Shown one piece after another: positions 44,560-55,460 of a stretch of 64,000 nucleotides of DNA (positions are counted from its first letter, which is position 1; the number at the start of each line of letters is the position of its first letter). The translations under genes and the position numbers were made by a program. The stretch lies in NCBI RefSeq assembly GCF_040412425.1, contig NC_089744.1, positions 37,694,099 through 37,758,098 of the forward strand. Reading direction: 5' to 3'. The notes below the pieces were generated by a model that did no database searches, had not been told where the DNA came from, and saw only the letters and a program-made list of their open reading frames with translations. This DNA comes from Macrobrachium rosenbergii (Eukaryota; Arthropoda; Malacostraca; Decapoda; Palaemonidae).

Positions 44560-46290
44560 AAGGTAAGAGGGTGCAGTACCTGGCTTCTGTTCAGTTTATG
44601 ATGGTCACAACCAACGTGTTAACGATCGCTCTGATCAGTGTATTGATTGGTCAGATGAAATAATGAACATTTATGTAAAGTATAATCGTATTTGAGAAGC
44701 AGGTAAGAATAGGAAACTACAAAAGAAAGGTTCTTCTAACTCTAGGACAGGAAGTAAGGTTAGGAGTAAGAGTTACTCATCTTTTCAGAGCCTTTCAAAT
44801 AGCAGCTCTTCCTGCTCTCCCTGTTTTCATAGTAATGCTTCTCCTTCAAAATTTTCTTGTTCTCTCAAAGCTCCCCGATGTAGCTAGTCTTAGGGCTACG
44901 TTTGAGAAGTTTATGGAGGTAACCTCCTCGACACATGCTGGTTTACCGGCCCAATTGAGTTGCCCTTTTTTTGAGGGGGAGGGTTCCCACTTGTGACAGA
45001 GGAAGTGCTAAAGCCCTCCCTCCCTGTCAGCCATGCCTTAGCCACGCCATGTGATGCCCCTACTATTGTTGGAGGTAAAGGGAAGCGGGGTATGGCCGGG
45101 AGTGGAATGGGTTTGTGCCCGTTGTCTTCTTCCCATGGCCAACCTGGTGCGTCACTTACAAGTTGGTACTCGGTCACCGAAAGATAAGCATGGCAAAATC
45201 AAGCGAAGTTTGGTAAAAATTAGTAACATCTCTAACTTGGGGTTCTTGCTGTAGAAAAGGGTGATGTTCAAGGATTAAAATAAAAGACTAATGAAATATT
45301 AAATAAAGTAAAGCTAAAGACAATTAAAATTGTAAATAACAAGGGAAGTCAGTGTCAGTTTAAATAATGTAATAACAATATGAAAGAGAATAGCTATAAA
45401 GTGAAACTGTTTCAAGTTAAATAGCTCTGCACTTAACATGAACAGAGTAGTGTGCCTGCAACAGTGTTTATGGAGTGAGCACTTGGGAACCAGGAACCAA
45501 GCAGGAGGTAAATGTGCTAGGTAAGGATCAGCACACTTACTCAGTATATGATTCTGTATCCCTTAGGCCTTGCTGGAGGATGCGTACTCCTATTGATCCC
45601 TATCTGGGATCTTCCTGTAGTCTTTCCCTGCAAGAGGATTCGGTATTCTCTGGGAGGTGTTCTGCTGACATTGAATGCTCGCTGGACAGCAGGCACTTGC
45701 CTGCCAGTAGGCACCCGCCTGCCATCGGACACATGCTTGACAGCAGGTGCTTGCCTGATGCCAAACTCTTCCTTAGTGCTAGGCTTTCGCCTGGCGCCAG
45801 ACGCTCACATTCTTCTTCTTGGTCTCCCAGGCAATCTGACTATGCTGTTTCATCTTCATGTTTTTTGTCTGACATGAGGGAGTTTCATTCGAGTAGTCGC
45901 AATCAGGTGTGTGAACGCATTTTTTCTCCACATTATCTTCCTTTCTCAGACGTTCTCATCAGCTTTTGATGCTTTGTAAGACGGTGCTAGTTTCTCGCCC
46001 AGATCGGGGAAGTAGGAGCTTCTATAGGCGATGTGTAAGGCGCAGATGCCTCATAGTTCCTGCTCTCCTCAGATGTTTTGCTTCCAGTCTTGGTCCCCTT
46101 CTTTGTCGACTTGGGCTACTCTTGAGCATTCTAGGCATTTTCTTCAAATGAGTTCGACATCACGGACACCTTGGGCTGGTTTCCAGTCTCTGAGGCAGGA
46201 TTTGAAGTATTGTCGAGCATCTTATAGGTGTTCTTGGCTGCCTTTTCACCACCGAGGTCTGGCACAGCATCTTATTCTTGGTGGAATTTT
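44560..46290 (+). pseudogene. ORF1 remnant of DIRS-like G
   Basis: Fragments include N-D-R-S-D-Q-C-I-D-W-S-D-E near 44615-44665, equivalent to the end of the Cys-rich motif (C-x2-C-x2-W) of the other ORF1 proteins. A Lys/Ser-rich stretch follows near 44700-44830. At 45475-45969 is a 164-codon frame rich in Ser with repeated S-R-x-L-P type units. There are stops between fragments and no LAP2alpha-like domain was identified. Confidence 0.55.
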
Positions 46291-46364
46291 ATAGTTTTCT
46301 TTGGGGTTATTAAGTTTCTCCTCGCATCTTTCCCACCACCTTTGCTCAATATGGGAATAACCTA

Positions 46365-46610
46365 TCGTAATTTATTTTAAAAATAAGAATTTTTATAATA
46401 AAATTTATTTTTTAAATACTTACCTCTCCATTATGCATCACCAAGACTATAGACACTCAACCCACCTACTGAAAGGGGTGGGTCAGTAGACAGTTCAAAC
46501 TAAGCTATCCTATTAATTTTTTACTTTGCACACTCCATCGTCCTCCCCCCTGATGCGGGAGATACAGCTGTCATAACATAGAGATAAGTATTTAAAAAAT
46601 AAACTATGAT
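46365..46610. repeat. ICR and right ITR of DIRS-like G
   Basis: The ICR comes first, then the right ITR ending near 46610 in AAGTATTTAAAAAATAAA. The ITR is inverted relative to 44226-44400. Confidence 0.75.
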
Positions 46611-46713
46611 GAACATTTCTATAATATAGTAACAGTGCATCAAAGTAGACAGAATGTGGGTACTACTGTACAGTAACACCATATGGAATTGGCTGTTGTT
46701 CTGGAGCTTTTCA

Positions 46714-46996
46714 AGTTCCTCGTTGGGTGAGTCGGTAGAGTTGTGGGCTAGCACTTGCTAGGCCCAAGTTCGAAGTCTCCGGCCGGCTGATGAAGAATTA
46801 TAGGAATTTATTTCTGGTTATAGAAATTCATTTCACGCTATAATGTGGTTCGGATTCCACAATAAGCTGTAGGCCCCGTTGCTAAGTAACCAGTTGGTTC
46901 TTAGCCACGTAAAATAAGTCTAATCCTTCGGGCCAGCCCTAGGAAAGCTGTTAATCAGCTCAGTGGTCTGGTAAAACTAAGGTATACTTAACTTTT
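46714..46996 (+). mobile_element. tRNA-derived SINE with target-site duplication
   Basis: The head has a pol III A-box-like segment (TGAGTCGGTAGAGTTGTGGG) and a B-box-like AGTTCGAAGTC. The body includes TATAATGTGGTTCGGATTCC and CTTCGGGCCAGCCC, a family I associate with decapods (recollection). It is flanked by a 14-bp direct repeat with one mismatch, TCTGGAGCTTTTCA at 46700-46713 and TCTGGAGTTTTTCA at 46997-47010, the mark of LINE-mediated insertion. It is not a functional tRNA gene. Confidence 0.88.
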
Positions 46997-47529
46997 TCTG
47001 GAGTTTTTCACAGCTATAAGTTTTTGACCCTCTTATATTATCCAAATGTTATCCAAATGAATGGAAATGATGCAGTACTTTTCTGCCCCAGAGAGTGTTC
47101 AAGGTGTTAAGTTTGATACCTGCAGGCCAGTCTCCAGCCTTCCATTGCTCTCTGAGGTTGCTGAATAGCTGATTTTAATATCTTTGTTTTAGTATTGTAA
47201 ATGTAGATGCTTCTAGTCAGTTTTCAGTTAGGTACCATGCCCTTTTAAATCATGTTAACTAGGTCCAAGAAAATTCTGGCAGTGAATAAGTCCAGACTTT
47301 TACAGAATGCTCACATGTCATGCAACATGATTCTTTTTATATTGTCGAAAACCTCATATGCAACAGAAAATGTTGTGTGATTGCCAAGAAGTATTAAATT
47401 TTTCTTTTCACAACGACATGTATGTTAAGTATAGGAATTCATAGCTAACATTATTTTACCTATGGATTAATAAGTATATCTTTTATTCCCTGGTATCATT
47501 TGTAATTAATGTGAAATGAATTGAATATA

Positions 47530-47885
47530 CAGTAAACCCCCCGTATTCGCGTTCTCATGATTCGCGGACTCACGCATTCGCGGGTTTCTCTGGAACATAT
47601 CTAGCCATTATTCGTGGAAAATTCACCCATTCGCGGTATTTTTCACTGAGAAATATTCACTAGTTACTGTATTTTCATATAATTTTCATGAATAAATGTA
47701 CAGTACTTTTTGTGATAAAACTATTAAAATACTCGGGTACATGCATTTTTACAGGGTTTTTCTGTGTTTAAACTATCAAAATGGGCAGTTCTAAGTGTTT
47801 TTAGAGGGGTTTTAAGTATTCGCGGACTTTAGCTATTTGCGGGGGGATGTGGGACGCATCCCCCGCGAATATGGGGGGTTCACTG
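47530..47885. mobile_element. mariner/pogo-type MITE, 356 bp
   Basis: The ends read CAGTAAACCCCCCGTATTCG and, reversed, CAGTGAACCCCCCATATTCG. The element is flanked by TA on both sides (47528-47529 and 47886-47887). No transposase is present. The superfamily is inferred from the TA target and CAGT start. Confidence 0.88.
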
Positions 47886-47887
47886 TA

Positions 47888-50800
47888 CTCGTACGTACTG
47901 TTTTTGTGCTGCTTAGCTCAAAGCATAGTGTGGCAAGGTTGGTAGTGCTGCCAAAACCAACTCGTGGAACTTGCTACAGGAAGTGGTCATTGTAACTACC
48001 TCTACAGCATATATAACAATAGACCTAATAGGCTCAACAGTCATAACAAAATTTATGATATAGAAAAATGAATTACAAATAACTTTCTTAGAAACTTAGA
48101 GTTGCAGCCTGTGTTCAAACTGCCCATATGTTGCAGTAATGACTATTGGCCTCATAAAAAAATCTAAGGCTTCCAGGATGCATTCTAGTTTACTAAAGGA
48201 TTTATTTTTAGAGACTATCTGTTCTTTGAATAATAAAAGATGATGATATTTGAAATAATATCCAAAAGACAGTTATTGGTTTAAAGTCATTAGTAATAAT
48301 GTCAAGGCGTATGCAACAGGTTTTTAAATTATTGAAGAATATTATTTTATCAAAATCCCTGCTTAATTTTGGTTTATAACTGATTCAGGTAAACCTGAAG
48401 TGCGAGAATATGTAGATAACTTCATGTGCTTTCCTGCCACAAATTGTTAGTATATAGAGGTGTGAATGTTCAGAGTAATGTGTTTTTTGGCAAGTAAAGA
48501 AAACTAAAACACCTAGACCCAGGAACAAAACCTTGGTGTTAAAAAAAAAAGTGTAATTGCAAAGGCAAATATTTGCTAGTAAACCATTGTTTTTTTAAGT
48601 GTTAAGAAATATAACAGATAAATTTATCTTTTATGAAAATACAAATATATTTCTATAACAAATTAAGAATAATAATATTGGGGGATGCGTTTTAACTACG
48701 GCAATAATTTCGTATTTATTTCTGTATCTTTTTTTCAGCCTTGAGGCATAAAAATCATCAGAGTGGACTGTTTAAAATTGTATGGTTGCAGTTATTGCCA
48801 GTATTATGAATTAACATTGGAACCTAGGCTTGATGAAGGCATTTTTAGTTGAACGCATCGGGGCTGAGTGAACGAATGTTTTGGAAATGTTTTGTCCCTG
48901 TATTTCTGAAATTTGGCTACACATATTTTTCTAGTGTTGATATAGGCTATATGATAGATTTTACTCTCATGAAACATATTATGGCGTTTTGTAAAACAGT
49001 ACTGTTTTCGCATTGAAATAAAGGATAAAAATGCAAAATGTTAGTTGCCAGTTAGTGAAATTTGAAAAAAATCCTATGCAGTCATGTATCATCGCTTCTA
49101 AGCATGACTGTACAAGTTGATTTAGCGTTACCTCTTGATCTAGTAAACAATAAGACTCCCATGTAAAATGGAAATGTAAAGACTCAGAATGGGAGGCTAT
49201 ATTCTTGATCTCTTTCATAGTTTATTTTAAGTACATGACCACAGAATATTCTTGATTTTTTTAAGTGATTCTAGACCTATCTTGTTTTGCATTCCACATG
49301 GTAGAATTCGGGGGATTTTGTTGTAATATTCTTTGCTTGTGATATGACTGGTGGTTTAGAACATTGATAGTGATAGTTTAGAATTGATGCAATATTTGTT
49401 TTTCTGTAATAACAAGTCAAGATACAAACAGCCTTAGTAGTTCTTTTTTATGTTTTTGCTGTTTTAAAAAGTTCAGAAAATTTGGTTTGTGAGGCCATCA
49501 CTTTTATTCATGATTTTTGCTTTTGAGTGGGAGGCCTGTACAACCATTTCTCTTAAAATGGTTAGGTGAGGATAGATAATACCAAAAGTTTGTGGGCTTC
49601 CCCTTCCTCTCCAAAAAAGTGAACGGGCTGCCCACTAGCTAAAAGACTAAAAACTTACAGATTGTGTTAGAAAATTATTAATGCTGAATTCCATAGTAAA
49701 TGACTCCCCTTTGAGCAGGAAATTTAGTTGGTTATAATGCACAAAATACAGTGAATTAGGCCTCCCCTTGTAATACATGGCAAATGAAAAATCTTGTTTG
49801 CTTTGCATCATAAGATGTATGTTCTTTATATTTACGGTCCATTGTTTTTAAAGCGTGACATATGCAGTACAGCAGTGAAGCCTGTCTGCCTTCTGAAATC
49901 ATTACTAGAATTTCTCACTAATTATTTAACTGGTAAACATTATCCTCCCCTTTTTTCATATAGTTAACTATATTCAACTTTATGTAGAATGTTGAATATG
50001 TGGTTTTGGATATCCTTTATACCCCAGTTGAGCTTTTCTGTTCTAGATTTGTATGTTGTCTGTCTGTTTGTGTGTATGTGACTGGGTTAAACTTTACACA
50101 ATTTGGATTTCTTCTCCAGAACCACCTGTTCAGTTTCAACCAAACTTTGCACAAAGCTTCCTTTCGTCAAGGGGATTTAAGTTTGTTGGGAGGCCATGCT
50201 CACTTTCAGTGAGAGTGAATTTAGAAAATGAAAATGGGTTGGAGTAATTTAAAATCTTTGGAATAACATGGCCAGAACTGTTAAAACTTGAGAGAAAGCT
50301 TCCTTGTAGTGTAAAATCAAGTTTGTTTAATCCATTGCCCATCTACCAGTATGGTTCCATGATAGGGGTCCAAAGTTCTATGAGGGAAAATGTAGGAGAG
50401 ACCTGAAAATTTCTTCTTAAGAGTGTCATAACTTCATGACTTCTGCTTGTGTAATTAATATGCAATCATTCTCATGTAATGTACCTAGATTCAAGTTTGT
50501 TCAGAACATGGCATCATTGTTCGTGGGGGTTGCCTGGGCATACAATAGGGGTCCAAAGTTTTACATAAGCGCATGCAGTACAAAATCTTCATCAGATACT
50601 TGCAAGTTCAGCAAGGTGGTTCAGGTGAGCATTGTGGCCATGAGCCTTTTTATATGGAAATTAATTTGAGTGTATCTTATACTGTATATCGAAAAGAAAA
50701 TCCATCTTGGACAAATAGTAGTTGTGAAGCAGTGAAACCATTCAATGTCAGTTGTATTGTGTAAATTTTATTAGGAATATGTATTTTAATTTTTCTAACA

Positions 50801-51159
50801 TAAAATCTTATATGAACTACATACAAGATTTAAGAAGTTTTGCTATGAATGTGTTGTGCCAAGTCTTGTGTAAGAGAAAAAAGTGTCATTATGGTGGTGC
50901 AGTTGGGGCGTGAAAAGAATCTTTTCTGAAAAAAGAAATAAGGACTAGTGAGTGTTGTATATAGGCTGCTGTAGATAGTTTAAAAACTTGAATATGTTAT
51001 ATTGTACATGAGAATTTTGATGTAGGGGTAAATTTAGGTGTTTGTCTGCAGTTGGAAGAATGTGGCACCCAACTAGAAATTAATCAGTTGTGTTAGACTT
51101 AATGTAATTATGTTTTTTTGTCTTTTCCAAAGGAAATATTTTTTCTCGTTGTAAAACAG
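47888..51159. other. Intronic DNA, mostly unrecognised
   Basis: AT-rich with no gene. At about 50060-50660 there are related short motifs (CAAACTTTGCACAAAGC, AGGGGATTTAAGTTTGTTGG, ATTCAAGTTTGTTCAGAACA, and TAGGGGTCCAAAGTT twice). They resemble a widespread invertebrate dispersed repeat; this is a low-confidence call. Confidence 0.4.
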
Positions 51160-51359
51160 GGCCAGATCACCCTACCTTCTGATCGGTCTGAAATTACTGG
51201 TGGTGAGTTGGTGCTTGTTGTTGGGAATGCATTGTTCGATCAGCCACGAAATGCTCTTCCTTCTGATATGAGACGTCATCTGGAGCAGAACACTGAGGAT
51301 GCTATTAGTATTTTGCATAAACTCTTAACTGGCCTTGATGTTAATATAAAGTTTTCTGG
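51160..51359 (+). CDS. MINDY: MINDY deubiquitinase, following exon
   Basis: The acceptor TTGTAAAACAG precedes 51160 and the donor G|GTAAGT starts at 51360. The exon is 200 bases, entering at phase 0 (matching the end of the previous exon) and leaving with a split Gly codon. The encoded stretch begins G-Q-I-T-L-P-S-D-R-S-E-I-T and ends A-I-S-I-L-H-K-L-L-T-G-L-D-V-N-I-K-F-S-G. This matches the conserved MINDY segment with K-L-x-T-G-L-D-V-N-V-x-F-T-G in animal homologues. It follows the catalytic Cys segment without a gap, so no exon is missing between the two. Later exons with the catalytic His lie beyond the window or were not recognised. Confidence 0.92.
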
Positions 51360-51914
51360 GTAAGTATAGAATTTAATTTGTAAAATTTTATGAAATATTT
51401 ACCTATGTTCTTTTCGTTCGTTCTCTTTATCATGAAACAGGACCTGAAAGTTTCAAAATTGTTTTCCAAATATTTACAAATTACTGCACAGTACAGCTTA
51501 TATGTTATGACAGAATTAAAAGTATCCATAACTTTTCCAAGAAAATTGATGACAAAATTTCATGATGAGTCAAAGGGATTCCAAGTTATATTCAGTATAT
51601 ATTTTTAGTTGTTGCACCTTTGGTAGACTAGTAATTAAAGTTAAGGTATTGAATTTTATTATTTTTTAGACACTTGTTTATAAATAGGCTGTGCAACAAA
51701 TGAACCTCTTATTTCACATATCCCATAATGCCTGATTGGCTTGGTTAACCAAGTGCTGATTACCCAGACTTCAGACCTATTCAGTTTGCTTCCATATGTG
51801 CTTAGTCAAAATTTTCGAGAAATATATGAAAGAAAATATGAAAATAATGCAGTATAACTTTTAGTGTTTAGGTGTATTGTATTTAGAAAAGGGAAAATTG
51901 TTAAAAGATAAATT
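51360..51914 (+). other. Intron, nothing recognised
   Basis: AT-rich sequence between the MINDY donor and DIRS E. The 72-codon frame at 51390-51608 has no signal. Confidence 0.5.
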
Positions 51915-52110
51915 TTATATAAGTAACTTAGCAAGTAATCACGTAGCTAAAGTTTCTAATTATTGCAGCAGCTTAAATTTTGAAATTCGCACTAGCACTT
52001 CCATTGGCTTCCATTGTTTTAGTGTAGGTGACTAAGCCTTCCCATTTTTGGGGAAGAATAGGTACAACAAAGCTGAAGACCTTAATTCGTTTCTGCCAGT
52101 TAACTACTGA
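51915..52110 (+). repeat. Left ITR of DIRS E
   Basis: TAAGTAACTTAGCAAGTAAT near the outer end, GCAGCTTAAATTTTGAAATT further in, and GGGGAAGAATAGGTACAAC. Each is found inverted in 57466-57690. Confidence 0.85.
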
Positions 52111-52361
52111 ACTTCAGTTGTCTTGAGCAGCTTTGTTTTGAATTTTGGTCGCCGGATGGTTGTACTTTCTCCATTTGGTGAAGTATTCATTATTTTGGTA
52201 GCCTTCACATTATTTCTAGAAAGCTTAGGTTTATTTAGACCTGTTTTCCACGGATTATGACTTTTTTCCCGATGACGTATGACACTAGTACTTCTAGTAT
52301 TTGTAGGTACATGAAAGACATACTCAGTTAGATATATGAACCTTCATATACAGTCTCGGCA

Positions 52362-53116
52362 GGTTGGGTGGGCGGCGCCTAGGTATTTTTCTGAATATGT
52401 GAACCTCCCTCTGAAGATGATATTATTACTGGAAGAATGAATGGGCACTGTCAGGCGACATCTGGCAACCCACTCCTCTCTCCCTGAGAGGGTTAGAAGT
52501 TCCCAGTAGCTGCCGGTTAATTACTGTATAGTGGATTATTTACCAAATTTTTTCATCCACATGGACTCGTGAGTTTGCTGTTATTTAGCCCTATTTAGTG
52601 TTTTTTTTCTTATAATGAGCCGCAATAAGCTCTTGTCAAGTGAGAAAATAAGTCATATAATTGTTGTGCATAAGGTGGAAACTGCAACTAAGGCTATTGC
52701 CGATGTTGTGAGTGTTAGTGAGCCACCTTTGAACTTTTTTACCCACCGCTGCACAGTTCGCCCACTAAACGCCCACAACATCAGCAATATCCTTAGTTGC
52801 AGTTTCCACCTTATGCAGAGCCATTATCCGACTTATTTTCTCACTTGACAAGAGCTTATTGAGGCTCATTATAAAAAAAAATCACTAAATAGGGGCTAAA
52901 TAACAGCAATCATGAGTCATATGGACCAAAAAATTTGGTAAATAATCCACTATAATTGACCGGCAGCTACTGGGAACTTCTACTCCTCTCAGGGAGGGAG
53001 GAGTGGGTCGCCAGATGTCGCCTGACAGTGCCTACTCATTCTTCCAGTAAATATCGTCGTCTTCAGAGGGAGGTTCGCATATTCGGAAAAATACATAGGC
53101 GCCGCCCACCCAACCC
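52362..53116. repeat. Palindrome P3 (two arms of about 360 bp)
   Basis: Arm 52362-52722 is the reverse complement of 52761-53116 with a roughly 38-base spacer. Outer ends are GGTTGGGTGGGCGGCGCC and GGCGCCGCCCACCCAACC. Arms differ by about one in twelve bases plus small indels. Each arm holds an ATG-led frame (52615 in the left arm) after about 250 bases of non-coding sequence. Its origin was not identified. It replaces ORF1 of E between about codon 15 and the LAP2alpha-like region. Confidence 0.88.
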
Positions 53117-53129
53117 GCTTTCAAGTAGG

Positions 53130-53800
53130 ATGAACTGTATCACTCTTATGCTACTGTAAAAGCTCCCTCCCTGGGAGTTGCTGCCTGCTCCCAGGGGACT
53201 TCTCTTGTCTGATTGATTTGTCCGGATGGTTGGCCTTCACTTCGGCCAGGATCATGTTCTCTTCCATGGAACATGACCATTTAGTTAAATATATTTGAGG
53301 TACTGAGCTTTTTAGATTGGACCGTTGGCACTTGCAAAGAAAGTAGAAGGCTATGGCGATCTTGTAGAGGACTTGTCTGCAGACTGGCTGGGGGTCCTCT
53401 CTTGTGCAGATAAAGCCATTAGGGACAGCTCCTTGGAATTGGCTTCCTTGTTTTCCACCGGGGTATTAAAGAAGAGGAACTTTAGTGTTCTTTCACCACT
53501 AAAGGTGTAACTACTTCCCAGAAATCTGCGCTTCTTTTTTTCACCACTTGATCATCATCATATGTTTCCTCAAGTCACAGTCCAGGAGATAGCCTCTGAT
53601 CTTCAAAGAAATCTACCCAAGAACTGCTGGCTCAGTCAGCCAAACACCCCAAGGAGCCACCCTCTTTTAGTGCTAAGATGGTCTCTCCCCTCCAGCAACA
53701 TCCCTTTCGGGGCAGTAGGGCAAGATTCTAGCCCAGACCTCGCTCTAATATGTGCCCTGCTCGTCCAGCCAAAAAGCCCCCCCCTCAAAACCTTCCTCTC
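53130..53800 (+). pseudogene. DIRS E ORF1, LAP2alpha-like remnant
   Basis: It resumes after the palindrome with A-P-S-L-G-V-type sequence near 53160-53190. It continues in broken frames with D-W-L-G-V-L-S-C-A-D-K-A-I-R-D (53383-53427), F-S-T-G-V-L-K-K-R and Q-V-T-V-Q-E-I-A-S-D-L-Q. The ORF1 start survives only as about 15 codons near 52280. Not functional. Confidence 0.72.
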
Positions 53801-53859
53801 ATAAGTGAAGGTCCTGTCCTCTGTGTACCAGTGGGAGCAAGCCTTCTCCATTTCTGGGA

Positions 53860-54840
53860 GAAATGGGTGGCCAGAGGTGTAGAGCAGTGGGTTTCGCTAG
53901 TCCCATTCAGAGAGAAACCTCCCTTAGTGTGAACGCCCATTGCATTGACAGTCTCTTCGGTATGCTCAGAGAGGTTTTCGGCCTTCGGCCCTTGTGGAAG
54001 AGGTATTTTCTCTTCTCAAGAAAAGAGCTGTAGAGGTGGTCAAAGATGTCAGCGCAGAATGGTTTTACAACTGTCTGTTTGTGGTCCCCAAATTATCCGG
54101 GGGTTGGAAACCTGTCCTTAATGTCAGCGCCCTGAATTTCTTCATTCAGAAATCGATATTCATGATGGAAATGAGCTAATCAGTCCTGCCTTCCATTTAC
54201 CAGGGCAACTGGATGGTGACCATCGATATGCAGGACACATACTTCCATGTCCCCATACATCTGGGCCCCAAGAAGTATCTCAGGTTCGTGTTTCTGGGCA
54301 GGGTCTTTCAGTTTTGAGCTTTGTGCTTTGGTCTCTCTACAGCTCCTCAAGTATTCACTCATGTTCTCGCCCCTGTGGTGAAGTGGCTCAACCTTGTGGG
54401 AACCAACGTCTCACAGTACTTAGATGATTGGCTTCTTCGCTCTCCATTGAAGATAAAGTGCATGGAGGACCTATGGAAGACCCTCCTCCTTGGCCAGGAG
54501 CTGGGTTTACTCATCAACGGCGAGAAGTCTCAACTGTCTCCATCTCAAGTGATTCTCCATTTGGGGATGATGATTGACTCTGAGTTTTCGGGCTTTTCTG
54601 TCCCCCAAAAGAGTACAATCGTGCCTTCAAACTGTCCGCGGTTTCCTCGCTCTCACTTCCTGCTTGGCCGACAGTTGGATGATTCTCTTAGGAACCCTTG
54701 CATCCATCAAGAAGTTTGTCAGTTTGGGAAGACTACACATGAGGGTACTGCAATTCTTCTTGAAGGCCAGTTGGAACAGGAAGACACATCCGGACTCGTT
54801 CATCTTTCCTATAACCCCAGAGATCAAGGAGGACTTGCAA
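53860..54840 (+). pseudogene. DIRS E reverse transcriptase
   Basis: Motifs are K-R-A-V-E-V-V near 54020, L-S-G-G-W-K-P-V-L-N-V near 54091-54123, a stop at 54177, M-V-T-I-D-M-Q-D-T-Y-F-H-V near 54213-54250, a stop at 54315, F-G-L-S-T-A-P-Q-V-F near 54327-54355, and an intact active site Q-Y-L-D-D-W-L-L at 54414-54437. H-L-G-M-M-I-D-S-E-F follows near 54558-54590. Two stops and later frame changes inactivate it. Confidence 0.85.
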
Positions 54841-55460
54841 TGGTGACTTTCAGAAAGATGGCTTATAGAAGGGAAGTCTCTCCTCCATCTGAGCCCCAGC
54901 CTAGCATTGTACTCAGACACATCGGATCTGGATTGGGGCTGCTTCTGGAAGGCATGGAAGTTTCCAGGATTTGGTTTCCAGAAGAGAAGAATCTTCACAT
55001 AAACATGAGAGAATTGATGGCAGTACATCTAGGTTTTCAATCTTTTGCAAAAGAAATGTCAACAAGACAGTAGCAGTCCATTCAGACAACACCACCTTCA
55101 AACAACACCACCGCTTTGTCTGACATAAAGAATCAGGGGGGCACTCGCTCCTTCTACCTCTGCAAAGCAACGAAGAATCCTCCTCGTATGGGCAAAGAAG
55201 AACCAAACTGAGTTAGTGACAGGATTCATTCAGAGCAAGTTGAATGTTCTTGCATACGAGCTGTGTTGTTGCAGACAGGTTCTCCCCACAGAGTGGACTC
55301 TAGATCCACAAGTATGCACTGACTTGTGGAAACTGTGGGGAAAACCTTTGATAGATCTGTTCGCAACGTCGAGGAACCATCGCCTCCCGTTGTTCTGCTC
55401 TCCTTCCCCAGACCCTCTGGCATGGGCGATGGATGCCATGCTTCAAGAATAGTCAGACAT
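54841..55460 (+). pseudogene. DIRS E RNase H and start of methyltransferase-like segment
   Basis: Decayed: L-Y-S-D-T-S-D-L-D-W-G in one frame near 54911-54945, I-N-M-R-E-L-M-A-V-H-L in another near 55000-55033, and a partially duplicated S-D-N-T-T segment near 55081-55125. The methyltransferase-like part starts with L-I-D-L-F-A-T-S-R (about 55349-55375) and P-L-A-W-A-M-D-A-M-L, then meets the fold-back P2. Confidence 0.72.

Larger units (their letters stand above)
44226..46610 (+). mobile_element. Short non-autonomous DIRS-like element G
   Basis: The left end (TTACCTCTCTATTATGATAG at about 44242) and the reverse complement of the right end (TTATCTCTATGTTATGACAG) match and keep matching for about 150 bases, including CAGCTGTATCTCCCGCATCA-type sequence. 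An ICR at about 46365-46445 contains TTAAATACTTACCTCTCC. The interior holds only ORF1-like remnants with no RT, RNase H or recombinase. At 2.4 kb it looks like an internally deleted derivative of a third DIRS subfamily that could have been mobilised in trans. Confidence 0.78.
34640..51159 (+). other. MINDY intron of 16.5 kb, packed with transposons
   Basis: It is bounded by GTAAGA at 34640 and TTGTAAAACAG at 51149-51159, both phase 0. It contains DIRS D (with nested piggyBac-like element and MITE), DIRS-like G, a SINE and a mariner/pogo-type MITE. The frame continuing from 34640 to 34777 is intron read-through. Confidence 0.85.

Noticed and set aside
46721..46790. tRNA gene
   Set aside because: A- and B-box-like motifs belong to the head of a SINE with target-site duplications; no complete cloverleaf with paired acceptor stem is seen.
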